Source: Nitrososphaerales archaeon
GTDB taxonomy: Archaea > Thermoproteota > Nitrososphaeria > Nitrososphaerales > CADDZS01
Reading direction: 5' to 3'
Length of the DNA stretch: 47,167 nt
Assembly: GCA_030041295.1 (NCBI GenBank)
Contig: JASHOD010000147.1
Location: 1 to 47,167 of the forward strand
The stretch's first letter is position 1. Each line of letters starts with the position of its first letter. Positions 1-6,354 of this stretch are shown one piece after another. Under the pieces are notes generated by a model. It saw only the letters and a list, made by a program, of their open reading frames with translations. It was not told the origin of the DNA and searched no databases. The position numbers were made by a program, and so were the translations under genes.

Positions 1-533
1 CAGTTGGAAAACTAAGAGGTATGCGATTTGCAATGAAAGGAGGCGTCGGAAGCTCGGTGGCAAGTATTCCGTTCGGCGCAAAGGTCGGAGCTTTGGTAGT
101 GACCAATGCGATCGGGAATATCTTCGAAAAAGATCGCACGATTGCAGGCACTAGAACGAATTCTTCGAATTCTGATCGTACATTTGTGGAACTAGAAGAT
201 ATAATGCCAAGTTACGTTGGTCCCAAACCAAAATTGCGCAATAAAGCGACAACAATTGGAGTTGTAGTAACCGACCTAAAGCTTTCTCATGAAGAAACGC
301 TCAAAGTTGCGGAAATGGCTCATGACGGATTGGCAAGGTGCATAAGACCGGCGCATGCTACAACAGATGGGGACACGCTGTTTTGTGCTTCGACAGAAGA
401 GAAACAGGTCAAAATGTCACCGAAGATATTGGATCTTGTAGGACACATGGCTGCCTTACAAGTTCAAAGGTCGACAATCTCGGCCGTAAGACACGCGAAG
501 TCGTTGGACGGAATCCCCCGGACTGAGGAATAA
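1..533 (+). CDS. P1 family peptidase (DmpA/L-aminopeptidase-D-esterase type), C-terminal part
   Basis: The reading frame is open from base 3, so the gene starts outside the window; the Met at base 21 is internal. What is visible is the C-terminal half of a P1 (S58) peptidase. VGKLRG-M-RFAMKGGVGSS matches the family's VGK..G...AMKGG.G[ST] segment, where the Ser or Thr after the Gly becomes the N-terminal nucleophile after self-cleavage. Further on come GALVVTNAIG, TTIGVVVTD and MAHDGLARCIRPAHATTDGD, all typical of the family. These enzymes are self-processing N-terminal-nucleophile aminopeptidases that release N-terminal amino acids from small peptides or amides. The C-terminus is complete. 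The self-cleavage Ser is inferred from the family pattern. The substrate is unknown. Confidence 0.85.
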   Translation, partial: VGKLRGMRFAMKGGVGSSVASIPFGAKVGALVVTNAIGNIFEKDRTIAGTRTNSSNSDRTFVELEDIMPSYVGPKPKLRNKATTIGVVVTDLKLSHEETLKVAEMAHDGLARCIRPAHATTDGDTLFCASTEEKQVKMSPKILDLVGHMAALQVQRSTISAVRHAKSLDGIPRTEE

Positions 534-574
534 TCAGACCACTTGAAAATAATCCAACCGAGAAGGAGCTTTGG

Positions 575-943
575 TTAATCTTCCGAGAGATATGGTGAAA
601 TTAGATCATAAATTGCAAACGTGATTCGTCCGATGATTGACATCTGGTTCTTCTTCTTTCTCTCATCGAAGGGCTGAAACATTTCTGAAGCCTGAGTAAA
701 ATATTCGAGAGCAGTGACAAGCTTCTTGTCGTTCACAGGATATATTTCATACTGGTCTCTCTGCGAAGTCCTGAACCAATTCTTGCACTTAAAACAGTAA
801 AAGAACTCCCAATTCGAAGTTGAAAGGAGATGCCTCGCGGTGAGTAGAGCGCCATCCGAAGAACGGGAAGAGCAAAATCGACATTCAATAGGTTTATTGA
901 AGTCTATTTTACTACCACCCCAGTTTTCATCTCGACCTTCCAA
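575..943 (-). CDS. Zinc-ribbon protein of unknown function
   Basis: I do not recognise this 122-residue protein. It has two CxxC knuckles, C21/C24 (CRFC) and C50/C53 (CFKC), 25 residues apart, as expected for one zinc-ribbon fold. A Lys/Arg-rich stretch (residues 95-99) and a short hydrophobic C-terminal helix follow. The start is TTG: a TAG lies seven codons upstream in frame and there is no in-frame ATG near the N-terminus. It is convergent with the peptidase gene, with about 40 bp between the stops. A role in nucleic-acid or protein binding is possible but unsupported. Confidence 0.55.
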   Translation of the reverse strand: MEGRDENWGGSKIDFNKPIECRFCSSRSSDGALLTARHLLSTSNWEFFYCFKCKNWFRTSQRDQYEIYPVNDKKLVTALEYFTQASEMFQPFDERKKKNQMSIIGRITFAIYDLISPYLSED

Positions 944-1086
944 TTTGGTTCGACGCTCTTTCTAGACGCTGATACCTCTGTATTGATGCTTGCTTATTCC
1001 TAAAAGCTTTTCAAAAATTTGCCGTTCATTCTAAGGTTTAATAGCAAAAACTTCGCCGAGTCTAGCATAAGGCGAATTCTAAATCA

Positions 1087-1530
1087 ATGAAAGAAGAGAC
1101 TCGAGATTATCTAGTACAAGAGATGGGGAGAGTTCACGAAGTATTTCAAACGCTAGACAAGTATGATTCGAACCTTACAGACTCTCTAGCATCACTAAGA
1201 AGAGCTGCAATCCCAGGAAAGAACGACAAGGGATCTACGCTTGAGGCAAAATACAAGGAATTGATTATGGTCGCCGTCGAAGCCGCGACCGGGAGAGGAG
1301 AAAAAGGAAAAAGCCATGCGCGCAAAGCTATACGAGCCGGTGCCACTCCGAAACAAGTACAAGAAGCACTTGCGTTGTGCATCTATCTTGTTGGGATGAG
1401 TAGTTGGGTAGACGGTGGAATGGACTGTGTTCTTTCCGCAGAAGAAGAATATGAGAAGGTCAAGAAAGGAGAAAAGTTCACTTGGACCTCCGAAGTTTCC
1501 CCTTCTTCGTCGAAGAAGAATAAAGAGTAA
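1087..1530 (+). CDS. Carboxymuconolactone decarboxylase (CMD/AhpD-fold) family protein lacking the CxxC pair
   Basis: The core, residues 52-115, fits the CMD fold: LEAKYKELIMVAVEAATG, then HARKAIRAGATPKQVQEAL. The His (H77) and the AGAT..EV.EAL helix are intact. In redox-active AhpD-like members two cysteines sit 7 and 4 residues before this His; here these positions are R70 and K73. The protein is therefore unlikely to be a thiol peroxidase partner and is closer to the decarboxylase-like or non-catalytic branches. The C-terminal 20 residues are polar (Ser/Lys/Glu-rich). The next gene, an LLM oxidoreductase, follows on the same strand after 32 bp, so the two may be co-transcribed. Confidence 0.8.
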   Translation: MKEETRDYLVQEMGRVHEVFQTLDKYDSNLTDSLASLRRAAIPGKNDKGSTLEAKYKELIMVAVEAATGRGEKGKSHARKAIRAGATPKQVQEALALCIYLVGMSSWVDGGMDCVLSAEEEYEKVKKGEKFTWTSEVSPSSSKKNKE

Positions 1531-1562
1531 GGACGGAACAAAGCAATAGTGATCTTGATTAG

Positions 1563-2573
1563 TTGCAGTTCGGTGTTAGGTTACCCAACTCGGGTCCTCT
1601 TGCTACTCGTGAAAACATAATCCAAGTCGCTGCAGAAGTGGAGAGATTAGGTTTTCACTCAATCTGGGTACATGACCATATTCTTTGGGGCAGTGAGCAG
1701 CACCGGACCCATCTTTCCGCCGGATCCGCAGAAGCATTAAGCGAGTCACAAAAGCCGAATTTCTACGAGTCGATAACTACCCTCTCGTACATAGCAGGTA
1801 GAACTAGCCGTGTCAAGCTCGGAATAGCAGTTCTTGTATTACCTCTCCGGAATCCAGTTGTTGTTGCAAAGCAGCTTGCAAATTTGGATGTGATGTCTCA
1901 GGGGAGATTGATCCTCGGCATAGCGCCTGGAGCTCCAAACATAACGAAACCAGAGTTCGAAGCTGTAGGCGCGCCATACGAAGAAAGAGGCAAAGTGACA
2001 GACGAATATATTCAAGCCGTTAGGAACATTTGGCAACAGAATTTAGCAACATTTTCTGGCAGATATGTGTCCTTCAAGGAAGCTCAGATGTTTCCCAAAC
2101 CGTTACAGAGAATCCCCCCTATTCTAATTGGAGGAGGCGAACGAGGGATTAGTCCGCGAGCTCTTCGCAGAGTAGTTGAATTAGGTGACGGATGGATACC
2201 GGCTTATCTCACGCCTGACGAGGTTAGGGACGGCTTCACGAAGATAAAGCAATCATCAACATCCGCTTTGGAACAGCAGGGAAGTAATCGGAAAGAGTAC
2301 CTTATTGTTCATGAAATGTTCACGTCTATTAGTGATAATCCAGAGAAAGCGACTAGTTCCGCAAGCAAAAGTTTGGGATCTAATTTCACTTCTGTAGAAG
2401 AGGGGTTGCGTCGAAGCCTTGTGGGGAACTCTAACGAGATTGTTCAGAAGCTCAAAAGTTATGAAGAGGCTGGCGTCGACATTACCGAATTGAAATTCAT
2501 CTATACAGATATACCATCACTTTTGGAAATGATGGAATTATTCAGTAAAGAGGCCCTGCCAAGATTTGCTTGA
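1563..2573 (+). CDS. LLM-class (luciferase-like) flavin/F420-dependent oxidoreductase
   Basis: A 336-residue TIM-barrel protein of the bacterial-luciferase-like superfamily. Family features are the start MQFGVRLPNSGPLATRENI, SIWVHDHILW near residue 35, VKLGIAVLVLPLRNPVVVAKQ and RLILGIAPGA, then IPPILIGGGE and ELGDGWIPAY. In archaea these enzymes usually use coenzyme F420 for hydride transfer, but FMN-dependent monooxygenases share the fold, so the cofactor is not certain. TTG is the start, since the first beta strand begins at once and no upstream ATG fits. It probably forms a unit with the CMD-family gene just upstream. A second, more distant LLM gene lies near 30.2-31.1 kb. Confidence 0.88.
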   Translation: MQFGVRLPNSGPLATRENIIQVAAEVERLGFHSIWVHDHILWGSEQHRTHLSAGSAEALSESQKPNFYESITTLSYIAGRTSRVKLGIAVLVLPLRNPVVVAKQLANLDVMSQGRLILGIAPGAPNITKPEFEAVGAPYEERGKVTDEYIQAVRNIWQQNLATFSGRYVSFKEAQMFPKPLQRIPPILIGGGERGISPRALRRVVELGDGWIPAYLTPDEVRDGFTKIKQSSTSALEQQGSNRKEYLIVHEMFTSISDNPEKATSSASKSLGSNFTSVEEGLRRSLVGNSNEIVQKLKSYEEAGVDITELKFIYTDIPSLLEMMELFSKEALPRFA

Positions 2574-2580
2574 GCGCGGA

Positions 2581-2630
2581 TTCATCCTTCTCATTGAATC
2601 ATGGAAATGCCGAAAAACCGAAAGGATGAA
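2581..2630. terminator. Inverted repeat between convergent genes, possible bidirectional terminator
   Basis: TTCATCCTT (2581-2589) and AAGGATGAA (2622-2630) are a perfect 9-bp inverted repeat with a 32-nt spacer. It lies between the stops of the LLM gene (+) and the SCP2 gene (-). A hairpin in either transcript is possible. Archaeal termination mostly relies on T-runs, which are not marked here, so the terminator role is inference. Confidence 0.3.
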
Positions 2631-2651
2631 CTAGCGGTGGCCTTGGCTTAT

Positions 2652-3044
2652 CTAAGTGAATCTCGAAAGGGCACGAAGCGTCGTAAAAAGAGTCGAGTGC
2701 TTTTCCTGAGTGATTTCGGCCGCATGCCTGAACTTGACCGAGTCGACAATTGACCCTCTAACTTCGATGAGTCCATTGGCGAATGCCTCATCTTGGTCGC
2801 CTCGACCAGTGATTAGTTTGTAGAACGTTTCTGAGCTGCTATAGAAGATCACGTCAGGATTTCCAATTTTGCCGTTCTTGAAAGAGACATTTTCATCGCT
2901 GTTGAACACTAGTCCGAAAGGTTCCTCTCCGCTCAGTTCAAACCGTATTGTGCTACTCCAATCAGAAATGAATTCTCTCGTCTCGTCTGTTTTGTTCATA
3001 TAATCGGCTAAAAGAGAAATCGCCCGAGCGCATTTGCCAACCAA
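2652..3044 (-). CDS. SCP2 sterol-carrier-like domain protein
   Basis: A 130-residue single-domain protein with the SCP2 pattern: STIRFELSGEEPFGLVFNSD, then GNPDVIFYSSSETFYKLITG, and a DEAFANGLIEVRGSIVDSVKF tail. SCP2 domains bind lipids or hydrophobic acyl-CoA-like ligands in a small tunnel. The gene follows the 2Fe-2S subunit on the same strand with a 6-bp gap, so it is very likely in the same operon as the two molybdenum-hydroxylase subunits. It may present a hydrophobic substrate or CoA ester to that enzyme, but this is inference from position. TTG start; ATG at residue 16 is an alternative but would cut into the first helix. Confidence 0.8.
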   Translation of the reverse strand: MVGKCARAISLLADYMNKTDETREFISDWSSTIRFELSGEEPFGLVFNSDENVSFKNGKIGNPDVIFYSSSETFYKLITGRGDQDEAFANGLIEVRGSIVDSVKFRHAAEITQEKHSTLFTTLRALSRFT

Positions 3045-3050
3045 GAGCTA

Positions 3051-3587
3051 TCACTTGCTGGTGCTTTTATCTTGACTGTGGTTCTGTCTTCCGATTTGAA
3101 GAATTGATTCAATGATACGCCCATATCCTGTACACCTGCAAATATTTCCCGCGAGGGCTTCTTTGATTTCAATAAGGGAAGGTTCCGGATTTTTCTCCAA
3201 CAGACACTTGGTTGACATCATAATTCCAGGAGTGCAATAGCCGCATTGCAGTCCTCCGTTGTTCAAGAAACTCTTCTGGATCTCAGACAATGATTCATAG
3301 GTAACTTGACCCTGCGAGGACGCCGCTACACCCTCAATCGTAAGAATTTCCTTGCCCGCGGCATGTTGAGCGGGATACATGCAGGAGTAGATTGCTTTCC
3401 CATCTAGCGAAATAGTGCATGCGCCGCATCCGCCGTAATCACACCCACGTTTTACGCCGGTTAATCCTATCTCTTCTCTCAAAACTCTGGATAAGGTATC
3501 GTACGGTTTGACGGATACCTCGAAATCCTTTCCGTTTACGTGTAGATTGACAGTATCTTCTTGTAAAACTCTGACCGACTTTGACAA
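3051..3587 (-). CDS. 2Fe-2S subunit of a xanthine dehydrogenase-family molybdenum hydroxylase
   Basis: The small iron-sulfur subunit (178 residues) of the XDH/CoxS family. The N-terminal plant-type ferredoxin domain carries C49, C54, C57 and C69 (GCDYGGCGACTISLDG..YSC). The C-terminal helical domain carries C115, C118, C150 and C152 (CGYCTPG and ICRCTGYGRI). All eight ligands for the two 2Fe-2S clusters are present. It passes electrons from the molybdopterin site to FAD. The FAD subunit gene lies directly upstream (16-bp gap) and the SCP2 gene directly downstream. No large subunit is in this operon; two candidates lie at 6.4-8.7 kb and 18.9-21.3 kb. TTG start. Confidence 0.93.
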   Translation of the reverse strand: MSKSVRVLQEDTVNLHVNGKDFEVSVKPYDTLSRVLREEIGLTGVKRGCDYGGCGACTISLDGKAIYSCMYPAQHAAGKEILTIEGVAASSQGQVTYESLSEIQKSFLNNGGLQCGYCTPGIMMSTKCLLEKNPEPSLIEIKEALAGNICRCTGYGRIIESILQIGRQNHSQDKSTSK

Positions 3588-3603
3588 GCCCTATTTCACA
3601 ACC

Positions 3604-4506
3604 CTAATTATTCTGAAGAGAACGGTCGTAAGCCTTCATGACGCAATCTCGAACTATAATAGGAAGCAGCTCGTGTTTGTACTCATTTGACCCGTGAACC
3701 GAAGGAAGTAAATTCGTTTTGGAAAAAGATGCTTGAACCGATTCGAGAATTCGATTTTCCTCCGGACGACGATTCTCCAATTTTTCTTCAACCTCTGTAG
3801 CTCTCATGGGTGTGCGCTTTATTCCCCCCAGAGATATCTTGATCTTTTGAATCTTCTTCGTTGACAATTCGCACGATAACATAACTGCGCAATTTATCAA
3901 ATTGAAATCGTATGCCGTTCGGCCGAACTTGAGAAACGCTGAAGCTCTTTTCGAGGATTTTCCTTCGATATTTTGTGGCTTTGGAAGAATGATCTCTTTG
4001 ACAAACTCTCCATAGCGAAGCTTGGTGAGAAATGCGTCAATGTAAAATTCGTCCAGCCTGAGAGTTCGTTCGTCTTTTTCAGAAACGATGCGAAGAGAAG
4101 CGTCGCAGGCCAAAAGAGCCGTAGGTAGATCTACTATCGGAACAGATATGCAAATCTCTCCCCCGACGGTAGCGACGTTTCTCACTTGAACAGGCCTGAT
4201 TTCTTTTAACGCATCATCGATTGCTTCGAGCCCAGGTTCCATTACAGCTTGTGATTCGAGAAGACTCTGAAGCGTCGTTGTAGCTCCAATAGCCACGTGT
4301 TCCCGGGTATTCCTAACATAAGACAAATTGAGTCCCATGATCGAAACTATAGTTTTTACTTCCGGGATGTAGCCGCGTCTTGCCAGCTCATAGAATCCCG
4401 TTCCTCCGGCTATGATTCGTCCTCTTTTACCTTCAGATTTCAGCTTGGCGAGGAGTTCCTTTTCGACTTCACTCGAGACGAATTCTTCTGGTCTGAATAC
4501 TGGCAA
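3604..4506 (-). CDS. FAD-binding subunit of a xanthine dehydrogenase-family molybdenum hydroxylase
   Basis: The medium subunit (300 residues), CoxM/XDH-FAD type. It has the FAD pyrophosphate motif IIAGGTGF (residues 31-38) and the second flavin motif ATVGGEI (112-118). The C-terminal CO-dehydrogenase-flavoprotein domain is present (KIQKIKISLGGIKRTPMRA and beyond). It takes electrons from the 2Fe-2S clusters and passes them to an external acceptor. The gene opens the FAD, 2Fe-2S, SCP2 operon. TTG is the start: no ATG occurs before the conserved first strand, and no strong TATA box was found just upstream. Confidence 0.92.
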   Translation of the reverse strand: MPVFRPEEFVSSEVEKELLAKLKSEGKRGRIIAGGTGFYELARRGYIPEVKTIVSIMGLNLSYVRNTREHVAIGATTTLQSLLESQAVMEPGLEAIDDALKEIRPVQVRNVATVGGEICISVPIVDLPTALLACDASLRIVSEKDERTLRLDEFYIDAFLTKLRYGEFVKEIILPKPQNIEGKSSKRASAFLKFGRTAYDFNLINCAVMLSCELSTKKIQKIKISLGGIKRTPMRATEVEEKLENRRPEENRILESVQASFSKTNLLPSVHGSNEYKHELLPIIVRDCVMKAYDRSLQNN

Positions 4507-4633
4507 TTCGAGTAAGATAAAACCTGTGCGGTTTCTCTCTTAGAAAAGCGTTCAGTTCACGCATCGTAAGAAGCAGAGAGCTGTATTGGATAAATCCCGG
4601 TTTCGACTTTCGAAAAACTTCATTCAAGCTTCC

Positions 4634-4640
4634 ATAAATA
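4634..4640 (+). promoter_or_regulatory. TATA-like box for the 3-hydroxyacyl-CoA dehydrogenase gene
   Basis: ATAAATA sits 38 bp ahead of the TTG at 4678. A transcript starting about 25 bp downstream would begin near 4660. It would therefore exclude the upstream in-frame GTG (4642) and favour the TTG start. Confidence 0.4.
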
Positions 4641-4677
4641 AGTGGGGCAAGAAATTCTTCCTTGCTGGCAGGTAATT

Positions 4678-5637
4678 TTGAACACAGACAGGGCCAAAGT
4701 TGCAGTCATAGGATCTGGTTTGATGGGGCGAGGCATAGGATTAGCTTTCGCGATTGGAGGTCACGATGTAATTTTAGTAGATCTCAATTTAGAAATACTG
4801 AACAAATCATTAGAGCAAGCCAAGTCGACACTTTCGATACTTGAACAGGAAGGTTTAACGAGTGAGCCGATCGACAAGATTTCATCCCGAATCTCACTCG
4901 AACCGAGCATAGAACAAGCCGCCGCCAAATCAAATTTCATCGTTGAAGCAGTGTTTGAAAATCTCGAAGTGAAAAAAGACACATTTCGTAAGCTCGACGG
5001 TGCTTCATCTGTTGAAACAATCCTAGCCAGCAACACATCCAGCCTACCTATAAGCTCAATTGCTTCTGCCACAAACCATCCGGAAAGAGTGGTTGGAGCT
5101 CATTTTTGGAACCCGCCCCACCTGATGCCGGCGGTCGAAGTAGTATACGGAGAAAAGACAAATGATTCCATAGTTTCCAAGACCGTTGAAATTTTGCGCG
5201 ACATAGGGAAAAAACCAGCAATAGTTCGCAAAGACATTGCGGGCCAAATCGGAATCCGGATTCTTTATTCCATGATAAGGGAAGCGACATATCTAGTAGA
5301 GTCAGGTGTAGCTTCTGCCGAGGACGTCGACACTGTTGTCAGAGAAGCATTAGGAACAAGGCTTGAAGTCGTCGGACCTCTAGAGCTCGCAGATCTATCT
5401 GGCGTTGATCTTGTGAATAACGTAGCGAAAGGGCTATACAAAACTCTCGACGATTCGGTCGAACCTCAAAAGATAGTCAAAGACATGGTAGCGAGAGGCG
5501 AAACGGGAATAAAAAGCGGCAAGGGGTTTTACAATTGGAAGAGCGGTTCTCAAACTGTCGACGAAGTGTTGAGAAAAAGGGATTCCCATCTAATCAAAAT
5601 ACTAAGAGAAAGAAGGAACGAACAGACAAGGAATTGA
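4678..5637 (+). CDS. 3-hydroxyacyl-CoA dehydrogenase (HBDH family)
   Basis: A 319-residue NAD-dependent 3-hydroxyacyl/3-hydroxybutyryl-CoA dehydrogenase. The N-terminal Rossmann motif is VIGSGLMGRGIG (residues 10-21). The catalytic His/Asn pair is in GAHFWNPP (H142, N146), preceded by ASNTSSLPIS. The C-terminal helical dimerisation domain ends with GKGFYNW. It oxidises 3-hydroxyacyl-CoA to 3-oxoacyl-CoA, as in beta-oxidation, ring-cleavage lower pathways or acyl-CoA carbon cycles. TTG at 4678 is preferred because it directly precedes the Rossmann strand and lies just after a TATA-like box; the frame is open up to GTG 4642. It stands alone on its strand between two hydroxylase operons, which suggests a role in breaking down their products. 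Confidence 0.88.
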   Translation: MNTDRAKVAVIGSGLMGRGIGLAFAIGGHDVILVDLNLEILNKSLEQAKSTLSILEQEGLTSEPIDKISSRISLEPSIEQAAAKSNFIVEAVFENLEVKKDTFRKLDGASSVETILASNTSSLPISSIASATNHPERVVGAHFWNPPHLMPAVEVVYGEKTNDSIVSKTVEILRDIGKKPAIVRKDIAGQIGIRILYSMIREATYLVESGVASAEDVDTVVREALGTRLEVVGPLELADLSGVDLVNNVAKGLYKTLDDSVEPQKIVKDMVARGETGIKSGKGFYNWKSGSQTVDEVLRKRDSHLIKILRERRNEQTRN

Positions 5638-5706
5638 TAGTGATTGATTTTCAATAAATTCGGATAATAACGATCTTTGAGCTCAAATGTCCTACCAAGC
5701 TTGGCA

Positions 5707-5750
5707 TTGGTGTTAGAGGTCTACCCGTGTATCAAAGCCGCTATCACCAA
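5707..5750. terminator. Imperfect inverted repeat between convergent genes
   Basis: TTGGTGTTAG (5707-5716) and CTATCACCAA (5741-5750) pair in 9 of 10 positions, with a 24-nt loop. They lie between the stops of the acyl-CoA dehydrogenase (+) and the YdeI-like gene (-). A shared terminator is possible but unproven. Confidence 0.25.
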
Positions 5751-5759
5751 ACCCGACTC

Positions 5760-6323
5760 TTATTTCATTAGTGATTTTACATTCTTTGAAATCAATGCAA
5801 CATCCTCTTTGATTCTGCGGTCTCTCGTTTCATCTCTTTTCGCGCCAGTAATCCACATCCGATATTGTCTCTTGTAGCTGGACGAAAGAGCTTGAAAGTT
5901 CTGCCACGCCCGCTCGTTCATCTTGATGGCAGTCAAAAACTCATTTGGAAAATGGAGCTCATTTGCCTTGAATTTTTCTTCAAATGAAATCTCTGAAGTT
6001 CTTTCCCTAAAGAGCTTGGCGCCGCGGTTCGTCATTCTGGGATCTTTGATCAGCCTTTCCATCCGGAGTTTGTTAGGTTTCGACCAAATACTACCTGGCT
6101 TTCGAGGAGTGAATTTTCTAGCATATTTCCTTTCGTCGATCCTCTTTACAAGACTGTCTATCCAACCAAAGCATAAAGCTAGGTCTAACGGTTCGTCGTA
6201 GTTGATGGTTTCTATCTTGACCTCCTTCTTAAAGAAAAGGAGCCAGATTTCAGGTTCGGATAGATGGTTTCTTTGAAGCCAACGTTGCCATTCCTCACGC
6301 GTCTTTGCGTAGAGGGTCTTCAC
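5760..6323 (-). CDS. YdeI/OmpD-associated family protein
   Basis: A 187-residue member of the YdeI/OmpD-associated family. Signatures are EEWQRWLQRNH at the N-terminus, IWLLFFKK, YDEPLDLALCFGWIDSLVK and KFTPRKPGSIWSKPN, then LSSSYKRQYRMWITGAKRDE and TRDRRI near the C-terminus. The family is widespread in soil microbes. Its biochemical role is not established, and names such as bacteriocin protection come from single reports. GTG start. It shares the minus strand with the downstream end of the molybdopterin subunit (31-bp gap), so it may be the last gene of that transcript. Confidence 0.82.
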   Translation of the reverse strand: MKTLYAKTREEWQRWLQRNHLSEPEIWLLFFKKEVKIETINYDEPLDLALCFGWIDSLVKRIDERKYARKFTPRKPGSIWSKPNKLRMERLIKDPRMTNRGAKLFRERTSEISFEEKFKANELHFPNEFLTAIKMNERAWQNFQALSSSYKRQYRMWITGAKRDETRDRRIKEDVALISKNVKSLMK

Positions 6324-6354
6324 GATATTTAAAACCAGTCAGGGCATCTCATGG

